The notes: generated by a model from the sequence alone, not told the origin. DNA of 64,000 nt from Allopusillimonas lactea (GCF_021653995.1 NZ_JAJJOZ010000001.1:248001-312000); one strand, 5' to 3'; positions 39,093-48,682 are shown, counted from the stretch's first letter. Made by a program: numbers and translations.

Positions 39093-41164
39093 GCGGGCAT
39101 GCCTCGCAAGGCTGGAGGCAGCGCAGCCCTTGCGGCAGCCGTATGGCGCGGCGGGGTTGCGTGCGTACACGTGCTGCGGGGCAGTGCGGCCAGTCGCTGG
39201 TACTGGGCATGTTGCTGCTTGGCGTACTCGCGATCGCCTTTACGCGCTTTTTTGCTGTCGGCCAGGTGGCCGCCGCACGAGCGCGGCAGCTTCACGCCCT
39301 GGATGCCGCTGCATACAGCGGCGCGCTGGTGCAGGCTCGTGCGCTGAACATGATGGCGCTCATTAACCGCTCCCAGGTTGCGCATCAGGTCGCCATGGCG
39401 CATCTGATCACGCTGGCATCCTGGCAAGCGTATGGCGCCACGCAGGGGGGGCGGGTACGCCGCGGCAATCCGCCCGCCTACCTCATCGGCATGATGTTCG
39501 GGCCTCAGCATGGTATGGCGTATCGTGCTGCCGGCCATGCGGCAAACTTCACGGGCAGCGGGGCGCTGGCCGGTACGTTCATCCAGCATGATGCAACGGT
39601 TCATGGCCTGCTGGCCGGAGCGCAACGGGCGATAGCCCAGACGCTGTCGGCCGTGCGCCGCCAAGCGATGCAGGAGGTGCTGGCCGCCAACTATCCGCAC
39701 CACGCGCCGGGCAGCTTTGATTTTGTGATCCACGCGGATACGCTGGCCGGCTACTTGCAGGCCAGGCCTGCTACACATAGCGGTATGGCGAGCATGCGCA
39801 ATCTCGTGCTCCAGGCTGCAGGCGCCTATGGTTTTCTCGCGCCGCGCGACCATACGGCGCGCAATCCCTGGCTCGTTCATCCAGCCTGCCCGCATTTGCG
39901 CCACGAGCTCCGCCGCCGCGGCCACACCCGACTGGACCGCAATGGCCGCTGGCAGGCCAACGATACACAATCATTTCATGCGCTGCGCTTCAATCGCTAC
40001 CGCTGGTGCTATCACCGCGAATATCCTATGGGCTGGGCATGGACCACGTCGGGCGGGACATGGTTGTCGGGCGGCGACGTGGTGCGGCGAGTGAGCGGCG
40101 ATCGCCTTATTTCGCACGAAGTCAGCGAGTTCATCGCAAAGCGCATCGTTGGCGGCATTTCCCTTGGGGATGGCAATATATTTGCCGGGCTGCGTGCGCG
40201 GCTGGCCGTGTCGCGCTGGCCTGCACGCGGCATGCCGGGCTATGTCGATATTGCAGAGGCCAGGCGCACACATACGTTGCGATTTGCTGTCGCACTGAGG
40301 CTCGCCGGCCCCGAAGGGTTGAGTATGCGGGTGCACAGCGCGGCCGAGACCTTTTTCGACCGTCCTGTCGCTCGCAGCGACGGGCGTTCTGAGCGTGCCC
40401 ATTTGTTCCAGCCATATTGGCAAGCCCGCTTGGCGCCTCAGCCTGGAGGGCGCCCGCGTGGGCCAGCAGGCCGGCGTCCAATACCACGTTGGCGCCGGCG
40501 CTCGGCGGCGTCAGCGCGCCGATACAGCGGGGCGCAGTCGGGTCAGGCGCTGGCCGAGGGTATGGTGGTGCTGGCAGCGCTGCTCGTCTTCTGGTTCGCC
40601 ATTGGGTGGCTCTATCGCCTTCAGGGTGACGCCCTGGAGGCCCAGCACCACAGTCGTTATCTGGCTTTTTTGTTGACGCGTCATCCAGGCCGTGCAGCCA
40701 CCCATGAAGGTAAATTGCGGCTGCCCGGCACTGCTCAGCCGGGCGCAGGTAGTGCGGGCACAAGGGCATTGCTGCGCCAATGGCAGGACGACCCAGTCGG
40801 TATTCTTGTCGTGCGCCGGTATGTTGGCACCGGTATACGAACGCCACAGGCGCTGTCGCGGCATATCGCAATACTGGCTGGTGCTGGGCACGCCAGTCAT
40901 GACGCAGCCGCGCAGCGCATGTTGTTGCGTTCGCAGGCCGCTTGGCGGGCTGTCGCCCACTCATCCATCCAGTCCGCATCGAGCGCCGCGCGCCGTTTGG
41001 CGCGCATTGATCAGGGCTGGCTCCGCCCGGGCCCAGTGTTCGATTGGGTCACCCCCTGGGCCGGGAGGGTGCCGCAACACATGACCCAGCGACTCGCCGC
41101 CGCGGAACACGCGGGGACAGCCCGATATTCCTCTGCTTCAGGGGCGGCACATCATGCTAAGTAA
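39089..41164 (+). CDS. TadG/TadE-like double protein of the Tad pilus
   Basis: This 691-residue protein seems to be two Tad minor-pilin-like proteins in one frame. Residues ~25-60 hold the first prepilin-like segment (QCGQSLVLGMLLLGVLAIAFTRFFAV), followed by AARARQLHALDAAAYSGALVQARALNMMALINRSQ, typical of TadG-like proteins. A second hydrophobic prepilin-like segment occurs at about residue 490 (GQALAEGMVVLAALLVFWFAIGWLY). The Arg/Pro-rich joint at ~455-485 looks like a degenerated intergenic spacer. In related bacteria these are commonly separate genes. It is cotranscribed with the rest of the tad genes. Confidence 0.65.
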   Translation: MSGHASQGWRQRSPCGSRMARRGCVRTRAAGQCGQSLVLGMLLLGVLAIAFTRFFAVGQVAAARARQLHALDAAAYSGALVQARALNMMALINRSQVAHQVAMAHLITLASWQAYGATQGGRVRRGNPPAYLIGMMFGPQHGMAYRAAGHAANFTGSGALAGTFIQHDATVHGLLAGAQRAIAQTLSAVRRQAMQEVLAANYPHHAPGSFDFVIHADTLAGYLQARPATHSGMASMRNLVLQAAGAYGFLAPRDHTARNPWLVHPACPHLRHELRRRGHTRLDRNGRWQANDTQSFHALRFNRYRWCYHREYPMGWAWTTSGGTWLSGGDVVRRVSGDRLISHEVSEFIAKRIVGGISLGDGNIFAGLRARLAVSRWPARGMPGYVDIAEARRTHTLRFAVALRLAGPEGLSMRVHSAAETFFDRPVARSDGRSERAHLFQPYWQARLAPQPGGRPRGPAGRRPIPRWRRRSAASARRYSGAQSGQALAEGMVVLAALLVFWFAIGWLYRLQGDALEAQHHSRYLAFLLTRHPGRAATHEGKLRLPGTAQPGAGSAGTRALLRQWQDDPVGILVVRRYVGTGIRTPQALSRHIAILAGAGHASHDAAAQRMLLRSQAAWRAVAHSSIQSASSAARRLARIDQGWLRPGPVFDWVTPWAGRVPQHMTQRLAAAEHAGTARYSSASGAAHHAK

Positions 41165-41180
41165 ACGCGGAGGGACTTTC

Positions 41181-41975
41181 ATGCAACGTGACTGGTTGTG
41201 TTTACCCAATGCTCGATGGCGTGCGGCGGCGGGTATCGCTGCTGTGCTGTGCCCTGCCATATCTCCTCACGCCTATGCAGGGCTGAACGACGGGCAGGTG
41301 GAAGCGAGTCGGGCGGTTGTTATCGCCCCCGCCGTTGCCAATGCCTTTGCCCGTGTTGAAGCACTGGCGGGGCGCGCCTTCGACTGGCAGGCGCCGCTGT
41401 CGCTGGTGGCCAATGGGGTGGCCTTTCATATTCGTAGTTTCACGGCGTCGATGGGGTTGGAAGCGGCGGCACAGGTATTGGCCCGTCATGACACGCTGTT
41501 TCAGCGTCTTCTGGCAACCCCTGGTCTCGTACGCTTGTCGGGGCTGGCGAACGGTTCGCATTGGCTAGTCGAAATACAGCCGCACTCCGATGGGCAACCT
41601 GGCGTCAGCGGTCGCTTGTCGGTGATGGCGCTCCCCGGGGGCCTCCGATCGGCCCACGCGCCAGCCATCGTCTCCGTTCCCGCAATCGGCAGCCATCCCG
41701 ACCTGTCTTGGCTACCGGCGGGCGCAGTGCCCTTGTTCGCTCACACAGACACGGCTGTGGCGAATCGAGGCGGACGCTATGGGTTCCGCGTCGACATGCA
41801 GGCGGATGCGCTGGCGGCAGGCATTGCAGCTCGCCTTGTGACGCTGGGATGGACGGCGCAGCACGAGGCGCCAGCCTTGCGTCGCGTACAGATGTGGCGG
41901 CGAGGGCCGGTACAGATGTTGATTTTTTTATGGGGCCGTGGCGATGGCACGGCCTTGTATGTTCATTTTCATTAG
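41181..41975 (+). CDS. Secreted hypothetical protein of the Tad locus
   Basis: This 264-residue protein has a signal peptide (WRAAAGIAAVLCPAISPHAYAG, cleavage near residue 34). The mature part is mixed alpha/beta with no recognised motif. It lies between the TadG/E-like gene and cpaB and probably works in the periplasm with the secretin apparatus. ATG 41181 is preferred; 41154 is possible. Confidence 0.6.
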   Translation: MQRDWLCLPNARWRAAAGIAAVLCPAISPHAYAGLNDGQVEASRAVVIAPAVANAFARVEALAGRAFDWQAPLSLVANGVAFHIRSFTASMGLEAAAQVLARHDTLFQRLLATPGLVRLSGLANGSHWLVEIQPHSDGQPGVSGRLSVMALPGGLRSAHAPAIVSVPAIGSHPDLSWLPAGAVPLFAHTDTAVANRGGRYGFRVDMQADALAAGIAARLVTLGWTAQHEAPALRRVQMWRRGPVQMLIFLWGRGDGTALYVHFH

Positions 41976-41981
41976 ACAGCC

Positions 41982-43001
41982 ATGAATCTGCCCCGTGTTC
42001 CTTCTTCCTGGTTATTGGCATTTTTTGCTGTTGCGGCAGGCGGCTGCGCTGCTTGGGCGGCCCAACGCTATCTGCACCAGCAGGCTGCCATGTTCGAGGC
42101 ACGCCACAGCGTCCAGATGGTGGATCGCATCGTCGCAGCGGACGATCTCGCTGAAGGTACAGTGCTGCACGCCGGCCTGTTGGCGGTACGGGCGTTCCCG
42201 CTGCCGCATGTGGCGGCGGATAGCATTGCGCCAGCGCAGAGCGATACGCTGGAGGGTGCGGCGCTGCGGGCGGCAGTGCGGGCAGGCGATGCGCTATTGC
42301 CCGTTCATGTCGGCCCGCCCCGCTCGGCCGGGCTCGCGGTGCAGCTGCAGCCCGGCCGTCGTGCGGTCACGTTGCCTGTGGACGCCAGCAACATGCCGGC
42401 TGGGCTGATACAGGCCGGTGATCTCGTCGATCTGTATGTTTCGTTCAGTCATCAACGCCGAAAAGTGACCGCACCTTTACTGCAGCGTGTGCGGGTGCTA
42501 GCAGCAGGAGGGGACACGGGGCCGAGCACGGAGGCGGGAGCGACAACGGGCGCGCTCGACGCATTGACGCTTGATGCATCGCCAGCCGAGGCCATGACGC
42601 TCATCGCCGCGCGTGATGCAGGCACGATTACGGCAATGTTGCGCGCTCCAGAGGATACCGGCTCCAGCAATCTCGCCACACGCGGCGATCTGGCCAGCCT
42701 GCTGGGTATAGGGGGCCCGGCCGTCCCGGCAAGGCCTCAGGTTATCTATGGCAACAAGGCTGCGCGCGGCTTGTCGGCGCTGAACAGCAATCAGGCCGCG
42801 AAATCCGCTGGCGACAGCTTCTTCCAGCTGTCTTCAAATGCGCTTGCGTCAGTTGGGCAGGGCAGCGTCGAAAGACGGGAGGGCAACACAGAACTTGCAT
42901 TTGCAAGGCATACCGTGAGTGCCATTGAGGCGGATTCACCGATGAGTGATGAGGACGCTGTGAGTCTGACGAGCATGTCCGATGATGATCAGGAGGAGTG
43001 A
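41982..43001 (+). CDS. cpaB: Tad pilus protein CpaB/RcpC
   Basis: This 339-residue periplasmic protein has an N-terminal anchor (residues ~10-27, LAFFAVAAGGCAAWAAQRYL). A SAF-type domain follows (VDRIVAADDLAEGTVLHAGLLAVRAFPLPHVAADSI) and then the RcpC part (RRAVTLPVDASNMPAGLIQAGDLVDLYVSF). CpaB binds near the secretin and links it with peptidoglycan. The C-terminal ~90 residues are low complexity. It overlaps the secretin start. Confidence 0.88.
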   Translation: MNLPRVPSSWLLAFFAVAAGGCAAWAAQRYLHQQAAMFEARHSVQMVDRIVAADDLAEGTVLHAGLLAVRAFPLPHVAADSIAPAQSDTLEGAALRAAVRAGDALLPVHVGPPRSAGLAVQLQPGRRAVTLPVDASNMPAGLIQAGDLVDLYVSFSHQRRKVTAPLLQRVRVLAAGGDTGPSTEAGATTGALDALTLDASPAEAMTLIAARDAGTITAMLRAPEDTGSSNLATRGDLASLLGIGGPAVPARPQVIYGNKAARGLSALNSNQAAKSAGDSFFQLSSNALASVGQGSVERREGNTELAFARHTVSAIEADSPMSDEDAVSLTSMSDDDQEE

Positions 43002-44578
43002 TGTTGGTCCCGAGCAAGACGCAGTGGCGTGGGGTGCGGCATGTCCGGGGGCGTGCCGCGTGCGTTGCAGCTCAGATGCCGACGGTTGCGTGGCTACGCG
43101 GCGGTTCGGGCGCGACGGTCGCGCACCGGGCGATGGCTGTGGCGGCTGTTTGGATGGCGGGATGGCTTGCAGTGCCGGACGTGTTCGCCGCGGAGCCCGC
43201 CCCGTCGGCCGTGGCCACGCGGGAAGAAGGCTCGATGTCGATGCAGGTTGGCGAGGTACGAGTGCTGAAAGCGCCGAAGATTGCCAGGGTTGTTGTGGGT
43301 GACGGTCACGTCCTGCGTGCTCTGACAACTGATGAGAATGAAGTCATCGTATTTGCGCGCAACGAAGGCTTCAGCGCGCTTGGATTGTGGGCTCGCGACG
43401 GCACGCGCCGTCAACTGCGTGTACAGGTGGCGCCCGAAGGCGCAAAGCGGGCACAGGAAGAACTGCGCAGCCTTCTGGCGCGGATTCCGGGTGCAAGTGT
43501 TGTGGTGGTGGGCGAAAAACTGGTGGTCGAGGGCGACAACCTCGGTGAAGACGACAGGGCCCGGATCGCAGCACTCGCGCGTCAGTATCCGCAACTCGTG
43601 AACCTGACTGGGCAGGTTGGTTGGGATGACATGGTTCTGCTGGATGTGCAGGTGGTTGAAGTGCCGCGTTCGCGCTTGCGCGAGCTGGGCGTGCGATGGG
43701 GTGCGGCGCATGACGGCGCGGCCTATTTCGGGGCCGCGTGGGACGGCGGGAGCGCCGGGCTTGTTCAAAGGCCGGGCGCGCCGCCGCTCGCCTACCCGCT
43801 TAATCCTGGCACCTGGGCGACCTATGCCGGCGTCAACGCCTTGTGGTCAGCGCGCCTGAGCCTTATGGAGCAGCAGGGCCAGGCGGTGGTGCTGGCGCAG
43901 CCGCAATTGCTCGCGCGCAGTGGTGCCACGGCCGAGTTCCATGCCGGCGGCGAGGTTCCCTATTCTTCCGTCACGAGCGACGGTAAGCCACGCACTGAGT
44001 TCAAGCCTTATGGTGTGCAGTTGCGCATCACGCCGCAGGTCGAACGCAACGGAACGGTGCGCTCGCGCATTGAAGTTGAAGTCAGCGCCGTTGATCAAGC
44101 CTTGTCCGCGCCATCGGGTCCGTCGCTCAAGACTCGGCGCGCAGCGACCGAGTTCAATGTTCGCTCCGGCGAAACGCTGGTGCTGGCTGGCTTTCTTTCG
44201 CGCTCAGTGGGTTGGCATCAGGATGGCCTGCCCGGCCTGGCGGATATCCCTTTGGTTGGAAGCCTCTTCGGCGCAAAGCGCAGCTCGCATATAGAAACCG
44301 AGCTGGCGATTTTCGTTACGCCCAGCGTGGTTGCGGGCGATCATCCAGATCTGCGCGATCGGGTGCGGCGCGGCAAGGATCTGCTGGGAACAAGCTTCCC
44401 CGACGCCCCCTGGATCAATACCCCACTGCAAGCCCGGCAAGGCTTGCCGCACCCTGTTTCAGCGCCTGATGATGCAGGATGGCGCCCCTACGGCAACGGT
44501 ACGCAATGGGCGCCTGACGACGATGTCGCGGCCTCGACGTCGCGAATGGGGAAAAACGCGTTTGAGTTGACGGAGTAA
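43001..44578 (+). CDS. cpaC: Tad pilus secretin CpaC/RcpA
   Basis: This 525-residue outer-membrane channel protein has a long basic leader and a signal-like segment (residues ~48-64, VAAVWMAGWLAVPDVFAAE). The N0-type domain is EVRVLKAPKIARVVVGDGHVLRAL. The secretin core is MDDMVLL-type VGWDDMVLLDVQVVEVPRSRLRELGVRW, then GEVPYSS... and GETLVLAGFLSRS...LPGLADIPLVGSLFGAKRSS, ending before IFVTPSVV. Twelve or more copies form the pore through which the pilus emerges. GTG 42998 is an alternative start. Confidence 0.9.
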   Translation: MLVPSKTQWRGVRHVRGRAACVAAQMPTVAWLRGGSGATVAHRAMAVAAVWMAGWLAVPDVFAAEPAPSAVATREEGSMSMQVGEVRVLKAPKIARVVVGDGHVLRALTTDENEVIVFARNEGFSALGLWARDGTRRQLRVQVAPEGAKRAQEELRSLLARIPGASVVVVGEKLVVEGDNLGEDDRARIAALARQYPQLVNLTGQVGWDDMVLLDVQVVEVPRSRLRELGVRWGAAHDGAAYFGAAWDGGSAGLVQRPGAPPLAYPLNPGTWATYAGVNALWSARLSLMEQQGQAVVLAQPQLLARSGATAEFHAGGEVPYSSVTSDGKPRTEFKPYGVQLRITPQVERNGTVRSRIEVEVSAVDQALSAPSGPSLKTRRAATEFNVRSGETLVLAGFLSRSVGWHQDGLPGLADIPLVGSLFGAKRSSHIETELAIFVTPSVVAGDHPDLRDRVRRGKDLLGTSFPDAPWINTPLQARQGLPHPVSAPDDAGWRPYGNGTQWAPDDDVAASTSRMGKNAFELTE

Positions 44579-44582
44579 GGAC

Positions 44583-46394
44583 ATGGTTGAACTGGAGTTG
44601 CGTTTGGATGCGGGCGAGTGGGTGAGTCGCAGCGTGGTATTGCCTCTGCATATAGGCCGAGGCGCGGAGTGCGGCCTGCGGCTGCGGTCATGGCGGATCG
44701 CACGTCGCCATGCCTGCCTGGATCAGCGGCCCCTTGGTGTCTACGTCAGAGATCTGGGCAGCGTGGCGGGCACGCAGGTAAACGGCGCAAATGTGATTGA
44801 ATACGGGCCCTTGGGGCTGGCTGACGAGATTTCCATTGGTCCCTGCACGCTGCGTTTGGGCAGTCGTGGCCGGGGCACGCTGGGCGGGATGGGCACAGAG
44901 CAGGCGGCTGGCGGCTGCGTTCCGGATAGGGGTTTGCCCACAGGGCGGGGCGGGCTTGTGCTGCACGCAGACGGCGAGCTGTGCGCACAACCTGAGCAAG
45001 GTAATGAATCGGTGCGTGGCCCGGTCGCACAGGCGGACGCGGAGCGAGGCGTCGGCGTGGGAGTAGTCTCGCCCGCCGAACGCTTGCCTGACAGCGCAGA
45101 CACACTTGGCCTTGCGGCGCAGGACATGCATCTGCACCGTCGGCGGCTCCATGCTCGCTTGCTCGAAGCCCTGGATCTGCGGCGCAGGGATGTAGCCAGT
45201 CTCAGTGACGAGGCCTTGCGCGGCGAAGCTGCGCAGGTGCTTGCCGAGCTGATCGCCGCCGATACCCATCTGCCGGTTGCTGTCGACCGAGCGGGGCTCT
45301 TGCACGCGGTGGTGAATGAGGCGGTAGGATTGGGCGTGCTCGAGCCCCTGCTGGCTGATCCTGCCATTACCGAGATCATGGTCAACCGCCACGACGAGAT
45401 TTTTGTTGAAATCGCAGGCCGGCTGAGCCGCCATGCCGGTACCTTCAGCAGCGAGGACGCTGTTCGCGGAGTGATTGACCGTATTGTCTCGCCGCTGGGT
45501 CGGCGCATCGATGAAAGCTCACCCATGGTCGATGCCCGTTTGGCGGATGGCTCACGCATCAATGCTGTGATTCCGCCCGTGGCGCTGCGGGGCGCGAGCC
45601 TGACAATACGCAAGTTTGCGCAGTCGCGGTTGGGCATGGATGATCTGCTGAATGCCGGTGGGCTGAATCAAGCCATGAGCGAGTTTCTGGCGGCTTGCGT
45701 GGCCAGCCGCAAAAACTTGATTGTGTCGGGCGGCACAGGCACGGGCAAGACTACTCTGCTCAACATCTTGTCCAATTGCATCGGCGAGCATGAGCGTATC
45801 GTCACGATAGAAGATGCCGCCGAGTTGCGGCTCAGCCATGGCCATCTGGTTGCTCTCGAGTCGCGGCCGGTCAATTCGGAAGGCACGGGGCGCGTCGATA
45901 TTCGCGATCTGGTGCGCAACGCGCTGCGTATGCGGCCCGACCGCATTGTGGTGGGTGAGTGCCGCGGTGGTGAAGCATTTGACATGCTGGCGGCGATGAA
46001 TACCGGCCATGAGGGCTCATTGACTACCCTGCACGCCAACAGCCCCCGCGATGCGTTGGCACGCCTGGAAACCATGATCCTGATGGCGGGCATGGATTTG
46101 CCGCTGCTTGCGGTCCGCGAGCACATCGCAGCAAGCATCCATTTTATTGTCCAGCAGGCCAGGCTTGCGGATGGCCGCCGCCTGGTGTCGTCGATTGTGG
46201 AAGTCACCGGCATGGAAAGCGGGCGCATCCAGACGCAGGAGATCTTCCGCTATCAGTCGCGTCCTGTACCTGGCTTTGCCGGTTGTGGTGTCATTCCCGA
46301 GTGCTTCATGGATGGCGCTGGTGCTGCGGCTGTCCCGTTATCGCTGTTCACTGCTCACACCGTACTCGCGCCTGCGGCGCCACTGCAGGGTTGA
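44583..46394 (+). CDS. cpaF: FHA-CpaF fusion: Tad pilus assembly ATPase
   Basis: This 603-residue protein joins an N-terminal FHA domain (residues ~1-95, IGRGAECGLRLRSWRIARRHACL ... VNGANV) to a CpaF/TadA ATPase. The ATPase has the N-terminal EPLLADPAITEIMVNRHDEIFVE segment, Walker A GGTGTGKTTLLN at about residue 385, the Asp box ITIEDAAELRL, and Walker B region DRIVVGECRGGEAFDMLAAMNTGHEGSLTTLHAN. It powers pilin polymerisation from the cytoplasm. The FHA domain suggests that a phosphothreonine signal controls assembly. The linker (~100-190) is Gly/Ala/Glu-rich. Confidence 0.92.
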   Translation: MVELELRLDAGEWVSRSVVLPLHIGRGAECGLRLRSWRIARRHACLDQRPLGVYVRDLGSVAGTQVNGANVIEYGPLGLADEISIGPCTLRLGSRGRGTLGGMGTEQAAGGCVPDRGLPTGRGGLVLHADGELCAQPEQGNESVRGPVAQADAERGVGVGVVSPAERLPDSADTLGLAAQDMHLHRRRLHARLLEALDLRRRDVASLSDEALRGEAAQVLAELIAADTHLPVAVDRAGLLHAVVNEAVGLGVLEPLLADPAITEIMVNRHDEIFVEIAGRLSRHAGTFSSEDAVRGVIDRIVSPLGRRIDESSPMVDARLADGSRINAVIPPVALRGASLTIRKFAQSRLGMDDLLNAGGLNQAMSEFLAACVASRKNLIVSGGTGTGKTTLLNILSNCIGEHERIVTIEDAAELRLSHGHLVALESRPVNSEGTGRVDIRDLVRNALRMRPDRIVVGECRGGEAFDMLAAMNTGHEGSLTTLHANSPRDALARLETMILMAGMDLPLLAVREHIAASIHFIVQQARLADGRRLVSSIVEVTGMESGRIQTQEIFRYQSRPVPGFAGCGVIPECFMDGAGAAAVPLSLFTAHTVLAPAAPLQG

Positions 46395-47245
46395 TGATGT
46401 TTATTGCATTCTGCCTGTTGGCTGCGGCAATCGCGGGAATAACCGCCGGCTGGCTATTGCTGCAAACCATGTCGCGCGGCTGGTCCGCATACCGGCGCGC
46501 CTTCGGCCAGGATGTTGCCAATCGCATGGACGAATTCTTCCTGTTTTTCGATCCTTCCAGGTTGCTGGCGGCCAATCTTCTGGTGAGCGCAGCGAGTGCC
46601 ACACTGGGCTTTGCGTTGTTGCGTACGCCGTTCGCGGCGATCATCGCCGGCGGGTTGGCACTTGCCGCGCCTCGCTGGCTGGTGGCGGCGGCGCATCGGC
46701 GCCGTTTGCGACGCTTCGATGCGCAATTGCCCGACTTGCTCATGGGCTTGGCGGGTGCATTGCGTGCCGGTATGGGGCTGCAGGCCGCGCTGCGGCAAGT
46801 GGTGGCGCAATCGGCCGCTCCCCTGTGCCAAGAGTTTGGCTTGCTGCTACGCCAGCAGCGCATGGGTGTGTCTTGGGACGAAGCGTTGAAAAACCTGCGT
46901 GAGCGCACGCCGACAGAAGGAGGGGCCTTGGTCGTATCGGCGTTGGCTATTGCGTCGCGCAGTGGTGGCGCGGTCGCTCAATCGCTCGATACGCTGGCAT
47001 CTACGATGCGCACGCGCCAGCATCTGGATGAGCGTGTACGCGCACTGACATCTCAAGGCCGCATGCAGGCATGGCTGATGGCCGGGCTTGCCCCCGCAGT
47101 CGGCATGGCCTTGTACCATCTCGACCCGGATGCTATGCGACTGCTTTGGGAAACACCGCTGGGCTGGGCAGCGCTTGGCCTTATCACGGTGCTTACTTGC
47201 GCCGGCATGCTGCTGGTGCGGCGTATTGTTGCAATCGATGTATGA
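46394..47245 (+). CDS. tadB: Tad inner-membrane platform protein TadB
   Basis: This 283-residue protein has membrane segments at about residues 2-20, 55-72, 75-92 and 225-280, with the GSPII_F-type cytoplasmic domain between (FDAQLPDLLMGLAGALRAGMGLQAALRQVVAQ, SWDEALKNLRERTP, GGALVVSALAIASRSGG, LASTMRTRQHLDERVRALTSQGRMQAWLMA). It forms the membrane platform with TadC. The ATG overlaps the cpaF stop. Confidence 0.9.
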   Translation: MMFIAFCLLAAAIAGITAGWLLLQTMSRGWSAYRRAFGQDVANRMDEFFLFFDPSRLLAANLLVSAASATLGFALLRTPFAAIIAGGLALAAPRWLVAAAHRRRLRRFDAQLPDLLMGLAGALRAGMGLQAALRQVVAQSAAPLCQEFGLLLRQQRMGVSWDEALKNLRERTPTEGGALVVSALAIASRSGGAVAQSLDTLASTMRTRQHLDERVRALTSQGRMQAWLMAGLAPAVGMALYHLDPDAMRLLWETPLGWAALGLITVLTCAGMLLVRRIVAIDV

Positions 47246-47257
47246 AAGGGGAAGGCA

Positions 47258-48130
47258 TTGGACTGGCTCAGTTGTGCCGCCGCGGGGGTGTTTCTAGGGC
47301 TGCTGGCCTGGTATACCGGTCGCTGGGCGGTTATGTTCCGGCACGGTACGCGTCCGTACACGCACTCGTCGGCGCCGCATTGGGCCTGGCCTTGGTTGGA
47401 GGCGCTGCATCCTATCGTCGATGCCATGCTGCCGGCGGCGACTCGCGCCTATCTGGAGCGATTGCTGTCGCGGGCGGGCATGGCGGGGCAGGGCTGGCGC
47501 GCGGCGCATATTGCCATATTGCAATGCATGGCGCTCGCTACGCTTGCCCCAGCCGCGCTGGCGATGGCGGCGTGGGCAGGCGCTGGCGGCATCGCCGCGG
47601 CAGGCATCACTGCAGTGGCGGGCATACTAGGCCTGTGGTGGCCCTGCCAGCGCTTGCGCGAACGCGCACGAAAGCGCACTACATCGATTCTGCGGCAACT
47701 CCCTTTTATGCTTGATATGGCAAGCCTGTGCGTAGAGGCGGGCCAGAATCTGCATGGCGCTCTGCAGCAGGCTGCGTCCCATGGCCCACACGGGCCGCTG
47801 CGAGATGAGCTGCGCCATGCGCTTGCAGACATGCGTGGCGGTGTCCCGCGGATTCAGGCGCTGCGGGCCATGGCGCAGCGTACAAATGTGCCGGCGCTGC
47901 ATAGCCTGGTGGCTTTGCTTGCACAGGCCGACCACATGGGTATGAGTATCAGCCCGGTGCTCAGGGCGCACGCAGAGCAGCGCCGGGCTGAGCGTTTCCT
48001 GCGGGCTGAAAAGCTGGCGCTGGAGGCGCCTGTGAAGATGCTGCTGCCGCTGGTGACCTGCATTTTTCCGTGCACCTTTCTGGTTATCGCTTTCCCGGTG
48101 GGGCAGCGCCTGCTGCTGGCAGGGGCGTGA
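47258..48130 (+). CDS. tadC: Tad inner-membrane platform protein TadC
   Basis: This 290-residue protein is the TadB paralogue: membrane segments near the N-terminus, at about 95-130, and a C-terminal pair (MLLPLVTCIFPCTFLVIAFPVGQRLLLAG). The GSPII_F-type core shows LRQLPFMLDMASLCVEAGQNLHGALQQA and LVALLAQADHMGMSISPVLRAHAEQRR. The TTG start follows AAGGGGAAGG. It is the last recognised tad gene. Confidence 0.88.
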   Translation: MDWLSCAAAGVFLGLLAWYTGRWAVMFRHGTRPYTHSSAPHWAWPWLEALHPIVDAMLPAATRAYLERLLSRAGMAGQGWRAAHIAILQCMALATLAPAALAMAAWAGAGGIAAAGITAVAGILGLWWPCQRLRERARKRTTSILRQLPFMLDMASLCVEAGQNLHGALQQAASHGPHGPLRDELRHALADMRGGVPRIQALRAMAQRTNVPALHSLVALLAQADHMGMSISPVLRAHAEQRRAERFLRAEKLALEAPVKMLLPLVTCIFPCTFLVIAFPVGQRLLLAGA

Positions 48131-48133
48131 TAT

Positions 48134-48682
48134 ATGGGCAGGCCAGCTTCCGGCGGGAGTGGCGCTTTGCGGCCGCGCGGCGCGCTGGTTCTTTATGTGG
48201 CGGATACCTTCTTTAAACGCTTGTTCGGCCTGTTTGCCTGCCCGCCCTTGGTCTTTGGAACAGGCCTTTGCATCAGGCCATGCCGCGCAGTGCATACCTT
48301 TGGTGTGCGTGCGGCCATTGATGTGCTGTTTCTGGACATGCACGGCGGCCTGCGCCGTTGCGTGCACCGGCTTCAACCATGGCGCGCAGCGCTATGCCTG
48401 AAGGCTGGCATGGTAGTCGAGCTGCCGGGAGGCTACTGCGCTGCTCATCCCGACTACTTGCTACGCGTCCATCTCGCTCTCGGCCTGGTAGACATTGCCG
48501 AAAACGCTGACGTAGGCGGGATAGAAGCTGCAGTACAGGATGGCCGCCACAATGATGTTGACGGGCGTGAGGAGCACCTGCATGGCTGCGGCCGATATGC
48601 CCATCGACACAATCATGCCCGCCGCAGTCTGGATGGCGAAGAAGATGGCGGCCCAACTGGCGCCATAGGCAAGAAAGGGTAG
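48134..48682 (+). CDS. DUF192-type protein with aberrant C-terminal extension
   Basis: The N-terminal ~110 residues are DUF192-like: ADTFFKRLFGLFACPP, CIRPCRAVHTFGVRAAIDVLFLDMHGG and a VVELPGGY strand. DUF192 proteins are small, often linked to pili or secretion systems, with unknown function. After about residue 112 the frame runs on antisense to the next gene and the sequence is no longer plausible, so the original stop was probably lost by mutation or frameshift. It begins 3 bases after tadC, so it is likely in the tad operon. Confidence 0.6.
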   Translation: MGRPASGGSGALRPRGALVLYVADTFFKRLFGLFACPPLVFGTGLCIRPCRAVHTFGVRAAIDVLFLDMHGGLRRCVHRLQPWRAALCLKAGMVVELPGGYCAAHPDYLLRVHLALGLVDIAENADVGGIEAAVQDGRHNDVDGREEHLHGCGRYAHRHNHARRSLDGEEDGGPTGAIGKKG

